Shown one piece after another: positions 21,563 to 32,618 of a stretch of DNA of 64,000 nt. This stretch comes from Diadema setosum (lineage: Eukaryota > Echinodermata > Echinoidea > Diadematoida > Diadematidae), in contig NC_092694.1 of NCBI RefSeq assembly GCF_964275005.1, forward strand, positions 32,686,967-32,750,966, read 5' to 3'. The translations under genes and the position numbers were made by a program. Numbering within the stretch: position 1 is the first letter of the stretch; each line of letters opens with the position of its first letter. Below the pieces are notes generated by a model. The model had not been told where the DNA came from. It ran no database searches and saw only the letters and a list, made by a program, of their open reading frames with translations.

Positions 21563-22374
21563 TTAAATTATACCATTTTATAGGCAAATTATTGTTCAAT
21601 AATAATCTACATCAAAATAAACTGCTACCTTAAACAAGTGGGACTGTTTCACGTCCATGAAACGCGCAAAAACATGCATCAAGTTGCACCATTTACAACA
21701 TCAAAATGCAAAAAGTTCTCACCGTGGGAAACCCCCCTCCCACACCCTCCCCCCCCCCCCTCGCTCGCTCCGCTCGCTCGGACTCGGTCGCTTCGCTCCC
21801 TCGCAGACTATAAACCCCCCCCCCCCCCCCAAGATGAGATCCTGGCTACGCCGTTGTCTAAGGGGTATCAAAAGTTTATTCGATGGAAATCGGTTTTGAA
21901 ATGGCTATCCAAAAACAAGGTGAAACAAAGAGATCCTAATAAAGTTGTGGCACGTCGCCTTTTATTATTAGCCCTTTTTTGATATCTCAGCCATTTGAAA
22001 ACCAATCTTCATAAAATAAACATTGAATCCTTCTCAAAATTACATGTTCTTTCATATTTCATAAGAGGATTTTTAATTTTCTCACTTAGGAATGTTCAAA
22101 ACATGAATCCCCACCTCAACCAGTACTGTACAGTCCCTTTAAAGTTTGCAAAATAAAACCTCTCATCTTATTTTTCCAGTAATTCACAGGATGACCAGAA
22201 TTTTAACAGTGCCTGCAAGATGCCTTCTTCATAGGGTATACGTGCGTGGCAACAACGCGATCCGAGATTAAACCTTGCGTGCGGATGCCACAAACCCTTT
22301 TCACCATATTACTTGTTTAAAGGAAAAGTCTACCCAGATATTTATGCGGATGAAATGAATGCAGCAACAGTAGC

Positions 22375-25300
22375 CAGGGGCGTCGCCAGCTATTTTTTCA
22401 AGGAGGTGCGTTTTGACACTAAATGTAACCTGCGACATTTTTTTTAAAAATTTGATGTAGTGTTTCCTGTGTCACATACATTGTTAGTGGTACGTATTCA
22501 TAAGCATTAAGTTTAACATAGTGGAAAAATCAATGTAAACGACTATGATTATAACATACGGGGGGTAGCGACGGTGTGAGATACTCGAGCGGGGAAGGGT
22601 GTGGGAGGGGGATACTCCCTCCCACGGTAGGGACTTTTTGTAAAAACAGAGTATATGAAAGTCGCGTTTACAGGGCATTTTAAATCAAATTTTTAGGGAT
22701 CTGAACATCGTGAAAAATTGACTGTAAAGGACTATGATTATAACATACGGGGGTACATTATGTGACGGTGTGAGATCCTCGGCGAGGGAACGACGCGACC
22801 GAGCGGGGGGGGGGGGGGGTGTGGGAGGGGGATACCCCCTCCCACTGTAGGGACTTTTTGTAAAAGCTGGATACAAAGTTCGCGTTTGTAAGGCATTTTA
22901 GATCAAATTTGTAAGGATGTAAACATAGCGGAAAATTAACTGTATTAAAAGGACTATGATTATAACATACGGAGGTACATTATGTGACGGTGTGAGATCT
23001 TTGGCGAGGGAGCGAAGCGACCGAGCGGGGGAGGGTGTGGGAGGGGGAAACCCCCTCGCACTGTAGGGACTTTTTGTAACAACAGGGTACAAAAGTCGCA
23101 TTTATTGGGCATTTTAAATCAAATTTCAAGGGATCTGAACATAGTGATAGTGGAAAATGTAAAGGACTATTATAACATACGGGGGTACATTATATGACGG
23201 TGTGAGATCCTCGGCGAGGACGTGGGAGGGGGATACCCCCTCCCACTGTAGGGATTTTTTTTTCCTAAAAGCAGAGTACACAAGTCGCGTTTGCAGAGCA
23301 TCTAAAAGCAAATTTCTGGGAATCAAACATAGTGGAAAATTCACTGCAAAGGACCATGATTATAACATACGGGGGTACATTTTGTGACGGTGTGAGCCCA
23401 GAGGGTATTGGAGGGGGATACCCCATACGATTGTACTGACTTTTGTGAAGGCAGTATATAAAAGTCGCGTTTAAAGAGCATTCTAAAAGCAAATTTCTAG
23501 GTTATCAAGCATAGTAAAAAAAACACTGCGAAGGACTGTGATCATAACTTATGAAAACTATTCATTTTACTATAAGTACGGGCACTTTCAACGTACCATT
23601 CGTCTGAAATGTATTCATTAAAAGCTTAAACGTGACCGCATTGTTCGCGCAATATAATTTGTTCTTATATTAGCATAAAAGCATAGAAGAAAAAGGAAAA
23701 ATATAAGGTTTACTAAATGCATGTGTCAGGGTGCACACTCGAGAACGCGAAGCTACCATCTATACACTAAGTTTACTCATAAGTAAATATTATTGTCTAG
23801 ATATGATAAAGTAACATAGTGTATTATTCGCCCAGTTATGGGCGAAAAATTAGCATTTTCAGTTATGAAATTGACAACTTTTAGACGAGAAAAGTGCCTT
23901 TATAGTTTATTGTGCATGTTGGTTTTTCAATAATTGATCAATTATTTGTTACAGGGGGCACTGCATGGGGGGAGGGGGAGGGGGCAAAAACTCGTTTTGG
24001 CCCCTGATGCACACTTCTGTGAAATAACTCCGAAAATTGTCAGTACCCAAAATGTGTCGAGTCTAATTTGTGGGTAGTAACCGAGCGGGTGAAACATAAA
24101 TCAAAGAGGATGAAGGAACTTTTGAATATATTTGAATTCAAGTGACAGATATCAAACATGCTTTTTCATGAATTCTTCTGAAATTTGTCAATCCCTCAAG
24201 TTTGCTAAGTGTATGGATGGAGACCTTACGGGGAGGGTGTGGGAGGGGATATCAACCTCCGACGCGCGGAGGTTTTTCATTTTCAGAATTGAAATTCAAC
24301 AATCCGTTGCACAATGAATGAAATATTTGGACAGCTTTCTATTACAAAAAGAAGAGAATTTCCCTCATGTCGAGAACTGTAGGGTGACGTTTGCCCCCTC
24401 GTCCTCCGGGATTGATGCTCCTGCATACGAGGAAGCTGTAGCATTTTTAGAATTCAAATGAAAATAGATCATAAAGACATTTGGAATTTGGGAAGCTCTC
24501 AATCCCCCAGACTTTTAGTGTGCTAATAATAAGTGAAGGAAACCAAGCGGACTAAGGGTTAATTTAAAGGAGATAATTACCCCCCCCCCCCCCCCCCCAC
24601 ACGGCGGAATTTTGTCCTTTTTTTTAAGTGAAGTGACAGGTCTGGTTCACGCTTGCGGTAAAACTTTTGTAAATCTATCAATCTAAAGGTGCATTAAGTC
24701 CATGGAAAATAGACCAAACGGGAGAGGGTGTGGAAAGGGGTATCCCCCTCCCACACGAGAGAGACATTTCATTTTTAGAATTGAAATTCAGCAACTTGGT
24801 GCAACCTTTGGGTGAAATATTTGGACAGATTTCTATCAATAAAGTAAGAAAATCTGCTCATCTCAGGAATTATGATTATGTGGGGGGGGGATATGATATG
24901 CTAACACTTGGAATATTTTTATGGGGGAACTTTTTTTTCTGTCAAAAAATCAAGAAAATCTTCTCATCTCTGGAAAAAAAAAATCTTCACATCTCGGGAA
25001 TTATAATGGGGGGGGGGTGCAAAATCATTTATGCTTGTCCCTCCAAATTTTTTATGAAGCTTTATAAGGCTCGCACTTGGGCTCGCATTTTCAGTTTGGA
25101 TTGGTTAGAAATAAAGTGCTGTGCATAGACCCTACATCCTTGCAGCACACGTACACGTACACGCAAACATGTGCGTGATCCGTAACCGTACGATATGTCG
25201 AACTGTACGGTTGATAAATAGTAAACGCTGTAAAACAGATATGCTGCCAGAGCCCGGGGTGCGATTTTTTCCCCTCGAATTTCTTGTCCCTGGTGCAAAA

Positions 25301-25465
25301 TAAAATTAAAATAATAAGAAAAAGATTACAAAAAGCGAATCATTATTTAGCGTCCGGCGTTGAGGTCGCTCGCACACTGATTTTTTTTTTTTTTTTTTTT
25401 TTTTTGTCTGAAGGGGGGTGCGTTCGCACCCAACGACCCCCCCCCCCCCTTCCGTGACGCCCATG
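22375..25465. mobile_element. hAT-like non-autonomous element with internal tandem array, 3.09 kb
   Basis: The left end CAGGGGCGTCGCC and the inverse of the right end CATGGGCGTCACGG are flanked by GTAGC on both sides (22370-22374 and 25466-25470), a 5-bp duplication. The interior has units of about 190-220 bp (22550-23520), then more degenerate units with GGGTGTGGGAGGGG and GAATTGAAATTCA motifs, which recur in opposite orientation in the element at 18598-21856. The 5-bp duplication fits the hAT5-type group; this is inference. Confidence 0.7.
22550..23520. repeat. Tandem array, period about 190-222 bp
   Basis: TATAACATAC starts at 22550, 22739, 22961, 23171 and 23361. Each unit also has GTGACGGTGTGAGA, a GGGAGGGGGATACCCCCTCCC-type hairpin and GTAGGGACTTTTTGT. 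Units differ by small indels, so the array is not freshly amplified. Confidence 0.85.
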
Positions 25466-26028
25466 GTAGCATAACACATCAAAGAAAACTTGAGGAAATT
25501 CGGACAGTCAAAATGTTTGGTGCAGCCATCGATGGATGAGAAGACCACAACACTTTGTGACGTCACGTACCTACAACCAGAGCGGTGGGTCACCTCCCTG
25601 CTACAAACGATATAAAGAAAATAACGAAATGAGAATTACGTTTAATCTCCTCCATTATACTAAAAAAAAGAAGAAGATTCAGCATTTTTTTTTTCAATTT
25701 TTCCCATATTCAATGAAACAACACTTCACTCATACACCTCTTTCAGAAAGAAGGGGGTGATGTTGCTGTAAATTTACTATAATTATGCCAATATCAAGTC
25801 GAGTGAATGTGTACCTTTTATCTTTAAAAAATTTTCTCTATGTTTTCTTTATATCGTGGTGCATTATTACGTGACGTAACGAACTGTAGTATTCTTCTCA
25901 TCCGAGGACGGCTGCACGGAAACTTTGAAAATTCATAACTTTTGAACGGGTTGTCCGATTATCTTCAAACTATTGATATTGCTGCATTCACTCAACAGAT
26001 ACATAATTTGGGCAAATTTGTTCTTTAA

Positions 26029-26638
26029 ACTGGATACTATCGACTGAGGTTAAACTCCCTTTGAATTTGGATCTCTGTACTGGATCTAAAAGTGCGATGA
26101 ACAGCTTTCCGTGTTCGGTATGTTTGGATGTTTTCTTCGTCACACCGAAAACTCAACCTTCAATTAGCTATTGAAATCTTGTTTTTTTTTTTTTATGTTT
26201 ATCGTAAAATATTTCATCCTTGAGAGTGTTCAGCGAATGTAGGCAACATTACCGGTTTCCCAGTGTTTAGTTCCTTTTCTGCTGATGATGTCGTATATTT
26301 TATCGCATTAAAAGTGCGTCTGCACACGATATATACAAAAAAAAAAGACATAGTTCAAAAGGTTTACAGACATATCAAGGACCTATGTATAGATCAACAG
26401 TGTTAATGCCTCTTTTAAGGGGTGATAACATTGAGTAACATTACCATGGTTACATAGTATATACAAAAACCTCCTAACGTCAAGACGTAATCTATTCACT
26501 CTAGGACAAAAGTACAGGTTTAAAGGGCCTATACCCAAAAAAGAAAAAAAAAGAAATAGTTCCGATTATTTTTAATTTGTGCCAATAATCTGATCGTGCT
26601 GATCATGTGAAGCATTCATTTCTGAACAACTTTCATTT

Positions 26639-26675
<37 letters not shown>

Positions 26676-27403
26676 ATCATACCATATAAATTATCGCAAT
26701 GAAGCAGCCTTAGATATAAGAAGATATCACTTTTTTTTTCTCAATAAACCATAACTGTAGACAGTTTACATAAGAAACGATTTTATTTTAACTTTTGCTC
26801 ACATATTGAATATTGAACAATACTTAACATTTAATCTATAAAGATAGAACTCGAAGTAAAAGATTCAAACATTTAATTACGAACTACCAACCTCAGATAA
26901 CCACAGATAACTGTAAAATAGGAAATCAAAATGTTGATCTTATACACAGGGTGGAAACCCAAGATAACAAAATCAATAAATCTGTAATCAATCCTAGATT
27001 ATAATGTTCCAAAATATCTTTGGTTTCTTCTATATTTTTGCTATATTTTCTATTTGATTCCTACTTAATTTCATGATAATGTTTTCATTCTCCCCATGTC
27101 TTTTCATTCATTACTTCTTCATTGAAGAGGCCTCTGTTGCCCCAATGTGATTGTCCATGTCTTCCCTATCCCCCATGTTGCTAACCGAGTTCTCTTCTGT
27201 ATGGACTACCTGCTAAGAATATCAGATAGAAGCTGCTGAGAAGTTGGTGCCGGGGCTTCCTTGCCTCGTCTCCCCCTCCCCCTGCCTCTTCCAGATTGCC
27301 CTGGCTTCTTTCCCCCATCTAGTCTCTTGGTTTTCTTCTGTGTGTTTGTAATTTTTATCTTCATTATTTTTGTTCCCTAAATCGCTTGTCGGCGACTGCC
27401 CGA
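26029..27403. other. Intergenic stretch, nothing recognised
   Basis: Contains a (GT)n run (26641-26670) and pyrimidine-rich sequence near 27240-27320. No exon, RNA gene or paired inverted repeat was identified. Confidence 0.5.
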
Positions 27404-27406
27404 TTA

Positions 27407-28057
27407 AGCCCCTGCCACACTTTGCCGGGTAGGCCCACCGTACAAGGAATGAGCGTCAATCCGGTAGACTATAGTGTAAAGTTTCCGTTTTACAGGGGCG
27501 TACATGCACGGTCTATAGAGGGCAAACGAAACGGGCAAACAACGCATCTGGGGCGTTTGTGTACAGGACAGTGGAACGTGCATAAACGCATGAGAGACAA
27601 ATATGAACCGGGTGCTCACAGGACAAAACGCACGAGGAACAAATTAATGACGCACGACACGTACATTGAACGTCAGAGAACCATGCGTAAGCATTTGACT
27701 GGCTGTAAATAGCCGTTCCATCTCTTGTAGCAACGGACTCTACAGGAGGCCTAGCGGATGGAAACGCGTGGAAAACGACAAAATACAGTACAGATAAGAA
27801 AACGCCTGACTATCGGACAAGAGTAGATTGCGCTGTCCGTTTTTGGCGAGAAAAACAAAAAACAAAAAAACAAAACAAAACAAAACATGTGCTTGCACAA
27901 AGTTTTCTGGCCGCTCTGACGGAAATCACCAGAAGATAAATGCCTCTCCAAAGGAAAAGGGGGACCTGAAACGCATTTAAAGGATATCAACGGATGCCAA
28001 AATTCCACATTCATTTTTCATGCGTTTGCTCTATCCGGCAAAGTGTGACATGGGGCA
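27407..28057. mobile_element. TTA-flanked TIR MITE (PIF/Harbinger-like), 651 bp
   Basis: The ends AGCCCCTGCCACACTTTGCC and the inverse of TGCCCCATGTCACACTTTGC are flanked by TTA (27404-27406 and 28058-28060). The ORF spanning the left half has no recognisable motif. Confidence 0.65.
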
Positions 28058-28785
28058 TTAGGTCTGTGCGTGGGCGGTTTGCCGCTCGGACACTGAACGT
28101 ATTTTGGGCAGCAAGTGAAAACTGGTCGGCCGCCGGTGAAATTTTAACTCCGAGTTACAACTTACTCGGCCACCGACCGATGCTCTAAAAATCAGTGGTT
28201 CCTGGTCCGTCACCGGTCAGTTTCCAACCAAAATTGGTTAAAAATTGGCTAATATCCTATTATGGTAAGATGTTTTGTGATAGAACCGACCCACACATAT
28301 TCATCAAATGTGATAACTCAAACAATTATTTTTAAATCATTGCTCCCAATGCAAAACAATACCTTTAAAATTCAGAATAATTATGCTACACACTGCGCTA
28401 CTTATTCAATTATGTGTGGTATATGAATTATTAAAAATACGTGATACCAGACATTATGCTGTGAGCTGTAATCACACTCTGTTGTGAAGGAACACATTTT
28501 CCTCATTATTTTTAAGGTACTCTGTTTCCCATAAAAATTCGTATGTTTATGATTTCACACCATCTACAAAATACATATTCCAAACACATACATCATACTA
28601 GTAATTGTTTTGACAGAAAAAAAGTAAAAAAGAACATCAAATAACCAACCAATACAGCGACGTATCTTTTTTTTTTAATCAAGTTTCATCAAATCTTGGT
28701 CTTCATCTTACACAGTACATGGTAAATGATATAGGGTCAAACCACTGGACCTTGTACAGCACATCAAAATCAGAGTTTGTTTCAT

Positions 28786-29458
28786 CAAGGAGGTTCTAGA
28801 GAATGGAGTCACAACCGTCTTATTTCCTTTGCTATAGATGTTCGAAGCCGCCGCTCAAAAATATTTGAAGTATGTGCAAAACAGGATCTGCCGCGCAGAT
28901 AGGAAGACAATCAACTTGTGTCTCATTGCATAATCACTAGCCACTTTCAAAGGAAGATATTTCTTTGTGATGGTAATTACTTTTTCGCTATCCCTTCTTA
29001 TAAAAGGTAGGTGGCACAGACATGAGGATGCGCGAATAGAAATTGAGCAAAAAATGCTGAAATGAAGATGAAAATTACTGGACTGGGCATATGCGGGCAC
29101 TAATCTGATATATCTATCAATAAAGAATTATACTTGAAGATTATTCCATATTAGTTTCATTTGTGGAAACTAAGCGGAAAAGTGATAAAACCAGCTTTCC
29201 AGGATGGTACAGTTTAAAACATTTTCACATTAATTGAAATTTCATTTCATTTAATAAATAGATGAGCAAAATATGGCCAAAATTATGATAACGTTCAAAA
29301 TTAATCTTCAGAATGCTGAGCAAGACGGCGGCAAGGACACAACATCGATCATCAAAGGCACAAGTGCACCTGTGGAATTCCTTTGTACATCAATAGAAAT
29401 CTGACAACTGTTTGAATAATCACAGCCAGTGGGAACTCCAATGTATAAAACCTCCTTG
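28786..29458. mobile_element. 673-bp TIR element, sister of the one inside the P450 relic
   Basis: The ends CAAGGAGGTT and inverse are flanked by a perfect 7-bp duplication GTTTCAT (28779-28785 and 29459-29465). The interior matches 5341-6065 nearly throughout, lacking a stretch of roughly 85 bases present there (about 5774-5860). No ORF of transposase type. Confidence 0.85.
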
Positions 29459-29918
29459 GTTTCATAACCCATAAAGTTTTTGTTGCCTATGATCCTCCAG
29501 ATAGGTTCCGACCTTAAATAAACGTCGCACGCAATCGTATATCAAAAGAAGAGGAAAATTTCAACGGAACCAAACACAGTCATGTACGTTACATTTTTTT
29601 TTCCACAGATGTGGAAAAGTTCTTTGACTTTGTCATTAATGTAGTCTCATACACAGGCTGTGAAAGGGATGGTTAATGATGACATGATAACAATTACAAA
29701 GTAAAATCAAACCAGGACATTCTTGAATCCTCCCACCTCCTTCTCCCCATCTCCACCCCACACGCACTTGCAACCTTTTCTATCGTGGATAAAACCTTGA
29801 GAACAGATTTTTAGTCGTTTTGTCATGACGAAAGGACTGTCATCTCATCAAGCACCATTACGTATGTTTACTGTGTCGGCCACTGCAAAATGAAACGTGT
29901 CATGAAAGAGAGTATATA

Positions 29919-31414
29919 CAGGCGCGGTGGAGCACCCCAATTATCTCGCAGAAATCCATCGGCAGCCGAGCCTCATTTGCATAAAGTAAACAACATGTAC
30001 TCGCGTAGTTGAGAAAAAGTAAACAACTTCTCAAGCTAATAACAATTTAAGGAAACCTATTTTCGGATTAAAATTGAGTTAGTTTGAATTTGAAAACATG
30101 TCCGAATATGCACATATAACATATTAAAGGATTTGACAATGATAAAATGTGAAATTTTAGCGAAAACCTGGCGAGCAAAATTACCAAAAATATGCCTCGA
30201 AAATCATCCTAAAATTCACGAAGTGTGATTGCGGAACAAAAGCGCCATTCGAACAAAGTACACCGAAATTTATTTATCTGCTTGCATTTTAAATTTCATA
30301 CCGTAATATTCCCGGCCATGGTTGTGTCGGAAAAAACCAGACGGTGATGTCAAAAATGACACGAACGCAAAGCGTACAGGTCGGTCCCATGTATAATTAG
30401 GGAGCTTTAGATTTTAGACGCGCGGACGTTCAAAGGAAAAAAAAAAAAACATGATCTGAGCTTGCGCAGTAGCGCGCGTAAAGTCAATCTATTTTTAGCT
30501 TGCGTCGCCTGAGTTTTTTACTACGCTTACTTGGCTATTTTCACGTCCGCACAGTTTGCGACGTAGAGAGCTTCTTCATGCACTGATCATGTATGGGGGC
30601 GCGATCTTATTTTTTATACGTTGCGTCCCAGCGTAATCTAAAGCTACTTTTCCACACGACGCAGGGAGAGGAGAACGTCCAGCGCAAGCGTCGGCTCAAA
30701 CGTCCGCGCGTCAAAATCTAAAGCTCCCTATTAATCGCGTCACTGTTGCGTTGCATGTCACAGCACACACAACGCATTGCTGCATGCAGCGTGCGCGGCA
30801 GCAGCTCAGCAGTCATCGCCGTGCGACACTCAGCAAACTTGACTGCGTCATATGCAAACCAACAATGAGCACGAAATCCTGAATCTCACGTACCACGCAT
30901 GCCCAATATTACGGGAAAGGAAATGACGTCATTTTCAATTGTTTCCCTGACTACAATTTTCTATTCCAAACCCTGTAGAAACAAGTTGATTTCTCAAAAA
31001 GTACAGGTGGAACCAACCGAAAACTTTTACCATATACAGATTGAGGCCTGATGAGCTTACAGAGTGTGTGTTGCCAATTTCGGACACATTGGAGCCCGGC
31101 CAGAGTCCAGTCGGAAAAAACAAAAAAACAAAAAAACAGAGAGAATGTTTTGCGAGAGGTGATTTTCAAAACGCTTTAATATCTCAAGTTCTAGTGCAGC
31201 AAATTTCATAAGTTTTTTCATCAAAAGGAAGGTTTTTAAAAACTTAGATAGTGTGGGAAGTTTGAGTTTACTAGCGGCACGCATAGCGGCACAAGGAGAA
31301 GGTAAAGATTTGACTTTTTCATGCACACAGTTTCGGGCAGCCGTGGATGCCCGTTGGAAATTCAAATAGAACGGGGCGATAATGAGATGCAAATTGGGTG
31401 CTCCACTGCGCTTG
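29919..31414. mobile_element. TA-flanked TIR element (Tc1/mariner-like), 1.5 kb, non-autonomous
   Basis: The ends CAGGCGCGGTGGAGCACCC and the inverse of CAAGCGCAGTGGAGCACCC are flanked by TA on both sides (29917-29918 and 31415-31416). A second TA-flanked MITE (30400-30728) is nested within. No transposase-like frame seen. Confidence 0.7.
30400..30728. repeat. Nested TA-flanked MITE, 329 bp
   Basis: The ends GGGAGCTTTAGATTTTAGAC and the inverse of GGGAGCTTTAGATTTTGACG, with GCGCGGACGTT continuing the match, are flanked by TA (30398-30399 and 30729-30730). It is locally GC-richer than its host. Confidence 0.8.
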
Positions 31415-31416
31415 TA

Positions 31417-31875
31417 TAATTATTATGCAATGCAATAATTTTCTGTGCAATTTCGTATCGAAATTCTTCACTCTTTCTGTTTGTTTGATTTTTTTTTTTC
31501 ATAGAAAATCTAATGTCACAAAAATGTCTGTAATACTACTATTGCATTTTCTTGTGTATTGATTACGTCACTCTTGAAAACAGAAAAGCTGCAGATATGA
31601 AGTGAAATTGAAATTGATATTGAAATTGAAATTAACTGCGCGGTTGAATGAAGGCTGTTATCTGAGGCATAACATAAATGCTGTACTTGTGACTCGTTTT
31701 GGGAATACCCAACCAGGTTTTTTGTGTTTGTTTGTTTGTTTGTCTTTTGGACTTGTGATTTGTCTGTAATTCTACAGTATAAAATCATGCATATCTACCG
31801 CATAACCTATATGCTCGCAAAATCCAAAATAGTATACCAAGGACTCTCAAAGGAATCCAGCACACCCCGCTCCCA

Positions 31876-31910
<35 letters not shown>

Positions 31911-32212
31911 GACTAAAAACCAAACAAAATAATGATCGTTATTGAAAACGTTCGCGAAGCTGGCAAAGAAAAATGTGAAAGAGATTTTATTTTGTTTTGG
32001 TTTTTGTTTGTTTGTTTGTTTGGAGTTTTTTGCGTGTTTGCGGGTTTGCGTGTTTGCGTTTTGCTGTTTTTTTTAGTGACGGGTATTTCTCTCTTCACGG
32101 ATAATAACAACCGAAAGGTATATTAACACACTTCACGAAAACGTTTTGTAAAAGTTTGCGGTGAGTAGAGTTAAGTTCAGGTAGGAGCTACGGGAGAGAC
32201 CGGTGCGACACC
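31417..32212. other. Upstream region of the first plus-strand P450
   Basis: Contains a GAAATT repeat (31600-31635), TTTG repeats (31719-31745 and 31990-32015) and a (CA)n run (31881-31908). Promoter and 5' UTR of the P450 at 32213 must lie here or further upstream, but no core promoter element is clear. Confidence 0.45.
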
Positions 32213-32618
32213 ATGAATGCTAGCATGTCTGATCCCCCGTCATTCGCGACAGTCACTGGCCCACTCGCCAATACCCAACTTCTCCTGATCCTCTTGATTG
32301 CATGCATGTTGGTTCTGCTGCTTCGGCCGCCGCGGCGGAGACCGAAGACCTGCACCGGACTGCAGCGGCCCCCACGAGGTCCCCGGGAGTGGCCAATGAT
32401 AGGCTGCATGCCGAGTTTCGCTGCAGGGGGCCATCCTCACGTAGTTCTGGCTGACATGGCTAAACGATACGGGCCGATCTTCGGCACCCACATTGGCTCC
32501 TTCTATACGGTCGTTATCAGCGACTTTTCGATTCTTCGACAGGCCTTTGCAATGTCTGGGAATGATTTCATGGACAGGCCGAAAATTGCTATTCTTCATC
32601 ACCTTGCCCAAGGAAAAG
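32213..32618 (+). CDS. P450 (32-40 kb gene) exon 1
   Basis: Encodes residues 1-135 plus one base: anchor, basic stop-transfer, hinge PPRGPREWP and DRPKIA. The donor is CAAGGAAAAG followed by gtgcgt. Confidence 0.92.

Larger units (their letters stand above)
18598..21856. mobile_element. hAT-like non-autonomous element carrying a tandem array, 3.26 kb
   Basis: The ends CACTGGCGTAGCC and the inverse of CAACGGCGTAGCC are flanked by a perfect 8-bp duplication TCTAAGGG (18590-18597 and 21857-21864). CA start, TG end and 8-bp duplication are hAT hallmarks. The interior holds G and C homopolymer runs, a degenerate zone (18700-19560), then a tandem array of about 274-bp units, itself interrupted by the TTAA element at 21005-21562. 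No transposase frame is visible. Confidence 0.8.
18494..22138. mobile_element. TTAA-type MITE, family B, split by a 3.26-kb hAT-like insertion
   Basis: The left part (18494-18597) and the right part (21857-22138) together match the intact 382-bp element at 42083-42464 (ends AGGGATGGTACAGTATTGG-like, internal GCGAGATA, GATATCTCAGCCATTT). TTAA flanks both outer ends (18490-18493 and 22139-22142). The interruption is the element 18598-21856, whose 8-bp duplication lies inside this MITE. Confidence 0.85.
22321..26024. mobile_element. TTAA-type MITE, family A, split by a 3.09-kb insertion
   Basis: The left 54 bases (22321-22374, AGGAAAAGTCTACCCAGATA to GCAGCAACAGTAGC) and the right part (25466-26024) align with other family A copies, including CTTGAGGAAATTCGGACAGT and the inverted right arm with TTCTTCTCATCC. 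TTAA flanks both ends (22317-22320 and 26025-26028). The interruption 22375-25465 sits within the left arm. Confidence 0.8.

Noticed and set aside
27386-27712. 108-aa basic open frame
   Set aside because: It is the left half of a TTA-flanked MITE; composition and lack of motifs argue against a protein.
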